Assembly (NCBI GenBank): GCA_963516005.1
Contig: CAUPYP010000003.1
Location: forward strand, 1-64,000
Reading direction: 5' to 3'
DNA from: CAMUQR01 sp963516005
GTDB taxonomy: Bacteria; Patescibacteriota; Saccharimonadia; Saccharimonadales; Saccharimonadaceae
Length of the DNA stretch: 64,000 nucleotides
Of this stretch, positions 58,722-64,000 are shown in pieces (position 1 is the first letter of the stretch; each line of letters starts with the position of its first letter). The position numbers and the translations under genes are program-made. The notes under the pieces were generated by a model. That model searched no databases and had not been told where the DNA came from. It saw nothing but the letters and a program-made list of their open reading frames with translations.

Positions 58722-59867
58722 ATGACTAGTTTTGATTTATTATCGATTATTTTTGCTGGCTGTCTGATGATTATCAGTGGGGCATTTTTAGAGCGATTGT
58801 GGTTTGCAAAAAAACATTTTCGCCTGAATCGAGCGTATGATAATTATCGGCGCTTTGAGGATTTGCCAGCGGTGTCGGTCTGCATTCCAGCGCGTAACGA
58901 GCATCAAGCCATCGAGGCTTGTTTGGAGCGCGTTCTCGCTAGTGATTATCCAAAAATGGAAGTAATTGTGCTAGATGATGACTCAGTTGATAACACCTCA
59001 GACGTAGTCAAACAATTTGCACAGCGTGGTGTAAGGTTTATTAAAGGCGTAAAATTACCAAAAGGCTGGGTTGGTAAAAATCATGCTATGGCGCAACTGA
59101 CTGAGCAGGCGACTGGTTCATATATTATTTTTATGAGTGTTGATACGATTGTTGGTGAGGGTGATTTAGGAACGATGATTCGTTATGCGCTTGATAAAAA
59201 TCTGGCGATGTTGAGCGTGATGCCAAAACGCGATCGACTATGTCCAAATGTCTTTTTCGGGACGTTGCGATTTTTTTGGGAATTGATTTTGCATTCGCGC
59301 AATTTTCCGGCGACTAGCACCAGTATTTGGTTGGTTAAGGTTGATGAGCTTGAGCAATACGGTAATTTTTGGGAACATCACCGTGCGACAGTACGACCAG
59401 AATCGGTACTAGCTAGTTATTTCTACAGCAAGCATCAGTATCGTTTCTTGGTAGCGAATCGATTTTTGCATGTTACCCACGAAAAAGATTGGCAGTCGCA
59501 GTTGATGACGGCAGTGCGTACTAACGGGCCGGTGTTTGATAAATCAATCTGGCTCAAGGCTAATGTGCTAGTGGTGCTGATGATTGTTGTCAACGGCATG
59601 GTAATTTGCACCAGTAATCTGTTTTTGACTAATCTATGGTGGGTGCAGATTATTGATCTAATCAGCGTGTTGGCGCTAAGCTGGTTGAGCGTGTGTTATA
59701 CCAGAATTAGTTGGGCGTGCGGTTGGTTATTAGGGTTAGTTAACTGGCCATGGGCGTTTTTGCAGGAACTGTGGCTGTTGTTTTTTAGTATTGTTTATAA
59801 TAAATTCCAGGTGGTAGCATGGAAAGGTCGTCGTTTGCCTGACCCGAAAAAACCCGACTGTTGTTAG
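58722..59867 (+). CDS. Family 2 glycosyltransferase (CrtQ-like), membrane
   Basis: 381 residues: an N-terminal membrane helix (about 3-22), a GT-A domain (VSVCIPARNEHQAIEACL, VIVLDDDSVDNTSD as the DxD metal site, LPKGWVGKNHAMAQL, which is typical of CrtQ/hopene-associated transferases) and three C-terminal membrane helices (about 283-370). It would add a sugar to a lipid carrier or carotenoid-type lipid. ATG 58722 or 58716 are both possible; TATTAT (58706-58711) suits a near-leaderless start at 58722. Substrate unknown. Confidence 0.88.
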   Translation: MTSFDLLSIIFAGCLMIISGAFLERLWFAKKHFRLNRAYDNYRRFEDLPAVSVCIPARNEHQAIEACLERVLASDYPKMEVIVLDDDSVDNTSDVVKQFAQRGVRFIKGVKLPKGWVGKNHAMAQLTEQATGSYIIFMSVDTIVGEGDLGTMIRYALDKNLAMLSVMPKRDRLCPNVFFGTLRFFWELILHSRNFPATSTSIWLVKVDELEQYGNFWEHHRATVRPESVLASYFYSKHQYRFLVANRFLHVTHEKDWQSQLMTAVRTNGPVFDKSIWLKANVLVVLMIVVNGMVICTSNLFLTNLWWVQIIDLISVLALSWLSVCYTRISWACGWLLGLVNWPWAFLQELWLLFFSIVYNKFQVVAWKGRRLPDPKKPDCC

Positions 59868-59875
59868 TTTAATAA

Positions 59876-59904
59876 TTGACAAACGCCATCTGGTGCGCTA
59901 TAAT
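59876..59904 (+). promoter_or_regulatory. secE-nusG promoter, full consensus
   Basis: TTGACA (59876-59881), 17-nt spacer, TATAAT (59899-59904) preceded by GC: the strongest consensus promoter of the window. Confidence 0.93.
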
Positions 59905-59968
59905 GAAGCTTGACAATCTGCTTAAAACCATTTATAAGCAGAATTTTTTAATTTAAAGGAGAAGTGAA

Positions 59969-60397
59969 GTGAGTAAACAAGCCAAAGTTCACAAAATCAA
60001 GGCCAAGGTTGACCCCAAACCAACCAAAGCTGACACGAAAGTGACTAAAATCAAAGCTAGTGTTCCGGCAAAAACCGCCAAAAAAGCCACAACCACCGAA
60101 GTGGCAAAAACAACTAAAGCTGACAAAACAGCCAATATCACCAAGGTTAAAACCAGCGCTAAGGTCAAAACCCGCAAGCGTTCTGGCTCAGTGCTAACTA
60201 AGGTGTTTAAACCAGTAATTCTGTTCAATCGTTACTTAAAAAACTCCTGGCTCGAACTTAAAAAAGTCCACTGGCCAAGCCGTAAATCAACCTGGGCGAT
60301 GGTCTTCGCCGTGGTTGGCTACTCACTCTTCTTCTTGGTGCTAGTGTTGGCACTTGATAATCTCTTCTCTTACATTTTTAAATTAATGCTTAAATAA
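59969..60397 (+). CDS. secE: Preprotein translocase subunit SecE
   Basis: 142 residues; the C-terminal 60 are SecE (LKNSWLELKKVHWPSRKSTW with the single helix VFAVVGYSLFFLVLVLALD). SecE clamps SecY in the membrane. An 80-residue Lys/Ala/Thr-rich N-terminal extension (KVHKIKAKVDPKPTKADTKV) precedes it. The start is GTG 59969 with AAAGGAG 7 nt upstream. nusG follows after 16 nt, the universal order. Confidence 0.93.
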   Translation: MSKQAKVHKIKAKVDPKPTKADTKVTKIKASVPAKTAKKATTTEVAKTTKADKTANITKVKTSAKVKTRKRSGSVLTKVFKPVILFNRYLKNSWLELKKVHWPSRKSTWAMVFAVVGYSLFFLVLVLALDNLFSYIFKLMLK

Positions 60398-60413
60398 TAA
60401 AGGAAAAAATAAT

Positions 60414-60965
60414 ATGGCAAAAAAAGCAAATCGATATGACTCAACTCGCCAGTGGTACGCAATTCACACTTACTCTGGCCACGAAGAAAAAGTTGCCGAG
60501 GGAATTCGTCAACGTATCAACAGTGTGCAGATGGCGGATAAGATTTTCGACGTGATTGTTCCTAAAGAAAAACAAATCGAAATCAAAAATGGTAAGCGCA
60601 AAGTTATCGACAAAAAAATCTTCCAAGGTTATGTGCTAGTCGAGATGAATCTGACTGATGAGTCGTGGTTCGTGGTGCGCAACACTCCTGGCGTGACTGG
60701 TTTTGTGGGAACTTCAACTACCCCAACTCCGGTATCGGATAAAGAAATCGCCAAAATCCGCAAGCGCATGGGCGTCGAAGAACCAACTCACCACATTGAT
60801 TTTGATATCAATGAAGTGGTGTCGATTATTGATGGTCCGTTCAAAGGCTTCGAGGGTATGATTTCTGAAATTGACGCTCAAAAAGGCAAACTCAAGGTAA
60901 TGGTCAGCATGTTTGGTCGTGAAACGCCAGTCGAGCTTGATATCTTGCAAGTTAAGAAGATTTAA
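60414..60965 (+). CDS. nusG: Transcription termination/antitermination factor NusG
   Basis: 183 residues: NGN domain with QWYAIHTYSGHEEKVAEGI and VRNTPGVTGFVG, then the KOW domain VSIIDGPFKGFEGMISEIDAQKGKLKVMVSMFGRETPVELD. It binds RNA polymerase and ribosome or Rho. AAAGGAAAA precedes ATG 60414. It shares the strong secE promoter. Confidence 0.97.
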   Translation: MAKKANRYDSTRQWYAIHTYSGHEEKVAEGIRQRINSVQMADKIFDVIVPKEKQIEIKNGKRKVIDKKIFQGYVLVEMNLTDESWFVVRNTPGVTGFVGTSTTPTPVSDKEIAKIRKRMGVEEPTHHIDFDINEVVSIIDGPFKGFEGMISEIDAQKGKLKVMVSMFGRETPVELDILQVKKI

Positions 60966-61020
60966 TACATAATTAGCTTAAGCTTAGAATAGCTTTTGAA
61001 CATCAAGAAAGGTGGACTTT

Positions 61021-61221
61021 GTGAAAAAAGATTGTCAAAACAAGCTGATTAAAGCGCTTATTATGACTAATATCATCTTGGTAGCGCTGGTGGTTGTGCT
61101 TTTTATGCAGTTACACTCCCTACAAAAACAGGTTGATGGCGCGTTCTTCTCAATTCGGAGTGCGCTGGATAACCAGACTAGACTAGAAACTAACTTGCGT
61201 AATCGTAAAATTATTGAATAA
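61021..61221 (+). CDS. Small single-helix membrane protein
   Basis: 66 residues with a basic N terminus (MKKDCQNKLIKAL), one membrane helix (about 14-34, MTNIILVALVVVLFMQL) and a polar helix (SLQKQVDGAFFSIRSALD). GTG 61021 has AAAGG (61008-61012) 8 nt upstream; an earlier in-frame GTG at 61012 overlaps that site. No family recognised. It lies between nusG and rplK, so it may be a dispensable passenger in the ribosomal cluster. Confidence 0.5.
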   Translation: MKKDCQNKLIKALIMTNIILVALVVVLFMQLHSLQKQVDGAFFSIRSALDNQTRLETNLRNRKIIE

Positions 61222-61269
61222 TTGATTAAAGGAATTGATCAACAAGCGAACTGATTGCCGGACTTGTTA

Positions 61270-61298
61270 TTGCTTCCACCTGATAAATAGTGTATAAT
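61270..61298 (+). promoter_or_regulatory. rplK promoter
   Basis: TTGCTT (61270-61275), 17-nt spacer, TATAAT (61293-61298). Confidence 0.85.
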
Positions 61299-61354
61299 AA
61301 AAGAGTTACGCACTGAATTTAATCAATTTAAAAATTAAAGGAAGTAAAAGAATT

Positions 61355-61789
61355 ATGGCAAAAAAAGAAAAGAAGGTGATCGGTAATCTCAAACTCCGTA
61401 TTCCAGCTGGTCGTGCGACTGCTGGTCCTCCAGTTGGTTCAACTTTGGGTCAATGGGGTTTGAATATGATGGATTTTATCAACCCATTTAACGAAAAAAC
61501 CAAAGATCTAATGGGTAAGAACGTGATTGTTCACCTGCAAGTGTTTGATGATCGAACTTTTGCTTGGAAAAGCCTAGGTCAGCCAGTTGATGACCTGATT
61601 CGTGAAAAAATTAGCATCCAAAAAGGTTCAGGTAAACCACACGCTGATAAAGTCGGTAAAATTACTCGTGCTCAGCTCGAAGAAATCGCCGAAATCAAAA
61701 AAGACCAACTCAACGCGATTGATCTCGAGGGTGCTATCAAAATTATTGCTGGTACTGCGCGTTCAATGGGCGTCGAAGTCGTTGACTAA
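61355..61789 (+). CDS. rplK: Large ribosomal subunit protein uL11
   Basis: 144 residues: GNLKLRIPAGRATAGPPVGSTLGQWGLNMMDF (N-terminal GTPase-centre domain) and GKITRAQLEEIAEIKKDQLN with IIAGTARSMGVEVVD (rRNA-binding C-terminal domain). It forms the stalk base that binds elongation factors. AAAGGAAG precedes ATG 61355. rplA, its usual direct partner, is separated by a minus-strand gene. Confidence 0.97.
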   Translation: MAKKEKKVIGNLKLRIPAGRATAGPPVGSTLGQWGLNMMDFINPFNEKTKDLMGKNVIVHLQVFDDRTFAWKSLGQPVDDLIREKISIQKGSGKPHADKVGKITRAQLEEIAEIKKDQLNAIDLEGAIKIIAGTARSMGVEVVD

Positions 61790-61814
61790 ACCGATTGTTA
61801 ATCGAAGTTAAATA

Positions 61815-61846
61815 AAAATCCCGTGGCTATAGGTCACTGGATTTTT
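61815..61846 (+). terminator. Terminator after rplK
   Basis: AAAATCC (61815-61821) pairs with GGATTTT (61839-61845), with inner GTG/CAC pairing. Confidence 0.8.
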
Positions 61847-61865
61847 AAAATTGGAGTTGGGGTGT

Positions 61866-62744
61866 TTACAACCAAGCGCCTTGATTAGCGCCGTAGTTGG
61901 TTTTAAGTTCATACGCTTGTTGGGCGGAACGTAATTCGGCTTGCACCTGATTAGCGACCATTTGCACTTCTGAAATTAAGCTGGCGCATGGTGCTTGAAT
62001 GGCCTGCAAACGATGGAAGAGTTTTTCGGCATATTGACGATCGATTTGACCATGACCTCGTTCGTGGACTAAAATGCCCGACAAAAAACGATTCATAGCT
62101 TGCTTGGTGGCGGTTGGTGTCCACTCGTCCGCCTGCCAAGTTGGCAATGTCATTAGGGTACGCAAACCAACTTTGACATTGGTGAGCTTGCAGGTATCAG
62201 ATAATGGCAGTTGAAATTGACCGTAGCTTAAATCAATTCGGCTTTGTGAAATAGCGTGGAGTTGGCGATGACCAATGTCAGGTGAACAGCGCCAAATTTG
62301 TTGCTGAATGGTGCGTGAATCGCGGCCATAAACCCGAAAATAAAGGGTCGGCTCAATGATATGTGTTAAACCGTCTGGGCGGTTGATTAAGTCAATCGGC
62401 TGAGGCAAGACGTGCGCCACGCGTGTGCAACTTGGCACGGCTGGGGCTGGTTTAACTACTGAGGCAGTTTGGGGCTGTTTTGGCTGGGTTGGTTGAGCGG
62501 TGGCGACGGCAGTGGCAGGCTGAGAGGTGGTTTGGGCTGGGGCGGTCGGTATAGCCGTCTCGGTTGTTTGACGTGCTAATAGCTGAGTTTGGGCTGGTAG
62601 CTCACTGATGGCCTGGACGAGTTGGCTGGTCTTTTGTTGCCAAAGCACGCCGAATAATCCGGCAATAACCATGAGCGATCCGCCAATCATTAGAAAATTT
62701 TTTGACATCTGAAAACGAGCAGATGTAAATCCACTTTTAAACAT
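61866..62744 (-). CDS. Secreted zinc protease (DUF922-like, HExxH)
   Basis: 292 residues: an N-terminal membrane anchor (about 14-35), a long Thr/Ala/Pro/Gln linker (about 50-100) and a C-terminal domain with HERGH (H227, E228, H231; SGILVHERGHGQIDRQYAE), which resembles DUF922 predicted secreted Zn-dependent proteases. The part between 105 and 225 has several Cys likely to pair outside the cell. It would act on envelope or neighbour-cell proteins; this is inference. AGGAG lies upstream of the ATG at 62744. It lies antisense between rplK and rplA. Confidence 0.8.
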   Translation of the reverse strand: MFKSGFTSARFQMSKNFLMIGGSLMVIAGLFGVLWQQKTSQLVQAISELPAQTQLLARQTTETAIPTAPAQTTSQPATAVATAQPTQPKQPQTASVVKPAPAVPSCTRVAHVLPQPIDLINRPDGLTHIIEPTLYFRVYGRDSRTIQQQIWRCSPDIGHRQLHAISQSRIDLSYGQFQLPLSDTCKLTNVKVGLRTLMTLPTWQADEWTPTATKQAMNRFLSGILVHERGHGQIDRQYAEKLFHRLQAIQAPCASLISEVQMVANQVQAELRSAQQAYELKTNYGANQGAWL

Positions 62745-62866
62745 TAAGTCTCCTTTGTTTATAATTCTACAACACTTTTAGAATATTTCTTTATTATAGC
62801 ATAAAATAAGATAAAAATCAATAACCATAACATTTTTTATCAATCAAACTTGCCGATGTGTCTTGC

Positions 62867-62895
62867 TTGCTTTTTAATCTGAAAAATGATAAAAT
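62867..62895 (+). promoter_or_regulatory. rplA promoter
   Basis: TTGCTT (62867-62872), 17-nt spacer, TAAAAT (62890-62895). The leader that follows holds GAGTTTAG-AAAA-AACTC hairpin (about 62925-62940). Confidence 0.75.
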
Positions 62896-62967
62896 CTAGC
62901 TATTAAAAATAATTGTTGGCAGAGTTTAGAAAAAACTCGTGATGACCACAGAAAGGATTTTCATCTT

Positions 62968-63963
62968 ATGACTATGAAAAAAGGTGAGTTGTTAGAACTG
63001 GCAAAAAGCATGAAGCTAGATGTATCTGACAAAAATACGATCGCTGAAATTAACGAAGCGATTAAAAACGCTAAAGAACAAGCTGAAGCAAAAGACGAAG
63101 CAGTAATCGCTGGTCGTGAAGCTAAAGTGGCTAAAGCTGGCAAGCGTAGTGAGAAATCGCTCAAAGAAGCAGAAGAAAAAGCCGAAAAAGAAGCTCGCAA
63201 AGAAGCGGGTGATACTTCTGCTCAAGGTGATGCAGTAGCAACTAAAGAAAAAGGCCCAGCTCCAAAAACTCGTTCACTACTGGAACGCCGAAGTAAAAAA
63301 TACCAAGTAGCTTACGCTAAAATCGACAAAACTAAGGTTTATAGCTTAGATGAAGCTACTAAATTAGCGATTGAGACTAACCCAAGCAAATTCGACGCTA
63401 GTGTTGAAGTTCACGCTCGTTTAGGTGTTGATCCACGTCAAGCTGACCAAAATATTCGTGCGACCGTTAGCTTGCCTCACGGAACTGGTAAAAAAATCGC
63501 CGTTGCGGTCTTCGCGCCAAAAACCGAACACGACAAAGCCGCCAAAGCTGGTGCTGACATTGTCGCTGATGAAGAGTTCTTGCAACAGCTCGACAAAGGT
63601 GTGTTAAACTTCGATATTTTAATCACCACTCCGGCTTATATGCCAAAACTTGGTAAATACGCTCGTACTCTTGGCCCACGCGGTTTGATGCCAAATCCAA
63701 AGAGCGGTACGATTGCAACCGACGTTGCAAAAGCTACCACTGAAGCTAAAGCTGGTAAAGTTGAATACCGTGTTGACAAGCAAGCGATTGTTCACTTGTC
63801 AGTTGGTAAAGTATCATTCGGTGCTGACAAAATCGCTGAAAACGTCAAAGCTTTCTTCGACAGCTTGCAGGCGCACAAACCAGCTAGCCTCAAAGGCGCT
63901 TACATCCAATCAGTTTTCATTGCTACCTCACAAGGTCCAAGCATTAAAGTCGATTTGAACTAA
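62968..63963 (+). CDS. rplA: Large ribosomal subunit protein uL1 with an N-terminal extension
   Basis: 331 residues; residues from about 115 are uL1 (YSLDEATKLAIETNPSKFDASVEVHARLGVDPRQADQNIRATVSLPHGTGK, GPRGLMPNPKSGTIATDVAKA). The usual protein has about 230 residues; a Lys/Glu/Ala-rich region of about 110 residues (NAKEQAEAKDEAVIAGREAK) has been added at the N terminus. GAAAGGA lies 10 nt before ATG 62968. The leader may allow L1 autoregulation, as in other bacteria, but no clear L1-binding motif was identified. Confidence 0.93.
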   Translation: MTMKKGELLELAKSMKLDVSDKNTIAEINEAIKNAKEQAEAKDEAVIAGREAKVAKAGKRSEKSLKEAEEKAEKEARKEAGDTSAQGDAVATKEKGPAPKTRSLLERRSKKYQVAYAKIDKTKVYSLDEATKLAIETNPSKFDASVEVHARLGVDPRQADQNIRATVSLPHGTGKKIAVAVFAPKTEHDKAAKAGADIVADEEFLQQLDKGVLNFDILITTPAYMPKLGKYARTLGPRGLMPNPKSGTIATDVAKATTEAKAGKVEYRVDKQAIVHLSVGKVSFGADKIAENVKAFFDSLQAHKPASLKGAYIQSVFIATSQGPSIKVDLN

Positions 63964-63975
63964 AAACTCTTATTT

Positions 63976-64000
63976 TTATAAAAATCCCGCCCTGGATAAT
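63976..64000 (+). terminator. Start of a terminator after rplA (cut by the window)
   Basis: Bases 63980-63992 (AAAATCCCGCCC) look like the left arm of the stem type seen after rplK and rmuC. The right arm lies outside the window. Confidence 0.4.

Noticed and set aside
62925..62967. L1-binding autoregulatory site in the rplA leader
   Set aside because: A hairpin and GTGATGA are present but I could not match a defined L1 site with confidence.
1..64000. UGA recoding as glycine (Gracilibacteria-like code)
   Set aside because: Several conserved genes end correctly at TGA (dnaJ, the ATP-grasp/RimB gene) and none needs read-through.
1..64000. CRISPR arrays, insertion sequences, prophage or replication origin
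   Set aside because: No regularly spaced repeats, transposase, integrase, phage structural gene or DnaA-box cluster was seen.

Overview
The window reads as a dense, small-genome bacterial chromosome, most likely from the Patescibacteria/CPR radiation and best matching Candidatus Saccharibacteria (TM7). This is inference from gene content: a Gram-positive type envelope (murT-gatD, ddl, murF, a D,D-carboxypeptidase), short or trimmed versions of conserved proteins (TsaB, a UPF0371/DUF1846 protein), CPR-type pilin-like and Cys-repeat surface proteins, and almost no biosynthesis. TGA acts as a stop (for example at the end of dnaJ), so the UGA-Gly code of Gracilibacteria/Absconditabacteria does not apply. 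Promoters are easy to read. Many genes carry an extended -10 of the form TGCTATAAT only 6-8 nt before the ATG with no Shine-Dalgarno sequence, which implies frequent leaderless mRNAs.

Layout. 1-3.6 kb: CIRCE-controlled dnaJ, then a two-gene ATP-grasp cluster in which one protein fuses an ATP-grasp to a RimB-like aspartic protease domain and the next is a RimK-like ligase. 3.65-9.9 kb: an isoleucine-type T-box leader, five small accessory genes (deoxyribosyltransferase-like, TfoX-N, nucleotidyltransferase-Nudix fusion, GNAT, Nudix), a chimeric fragment joining the 5' end of ileS to the 3' half of a second T-box, then ileS. 10-23.5 kb: metallo-beta-lactamase fold protein, SPFH protein, YebC, a Cys-repeat surface protein, alkylguanine transferase, tRNA-Pro, peroxiredoxin, gpmA, ruvC, a shortened UPF0371 protein, ruvA, tRNA-Lys, comEC, tsaE, tsaB, rny and a Nudix gene. 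23.5-27 kb: a PadR regulator with a clear palindromic operator followed by an ABC exporter pair.

27-35 kb: cell-wall genes (D,D-carboxypeptidase; ddl, gatD and murT on the minus strand), an LtaS-type pseudogene, rmuC, tRNA-Pro and tRNA-Ser, a pilin-like protein and a Gln/Pro-rich membrane protein. 35.35-39.3 kb: an independently transcribed, terminated structured RNA of unknown family, then murF and leuS. 39.4-45.2 kb: two minus-strand small proteins, rpmF, nusB, a Nudix gene, rnc, rpsP, a phosphoesterase, khpA and trmD. 45.25-48.05 kb: a truncated tRNA-Gln copy, an intact tRNA-Gln and an AT-richer island encoding a Ser/Thr protein kinase and two membrane proteins. 48-59.9 kb: an Erm/KsgA-type methyltransferase, typA, rarA, mscL, FKBP, trxB, a P-loop kinase, a YgjP-type metallopeptidase, an orphan sensor histidine kinase and a glycosyltransferase. 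59.9-64 kb: secE, nusG, rplK and rplA, with a secreted HExxH protease gene on the opposite strand between rplK and rplA.

No CRISPR array, insertion sequence, rRNA gene or replication origin was seen.
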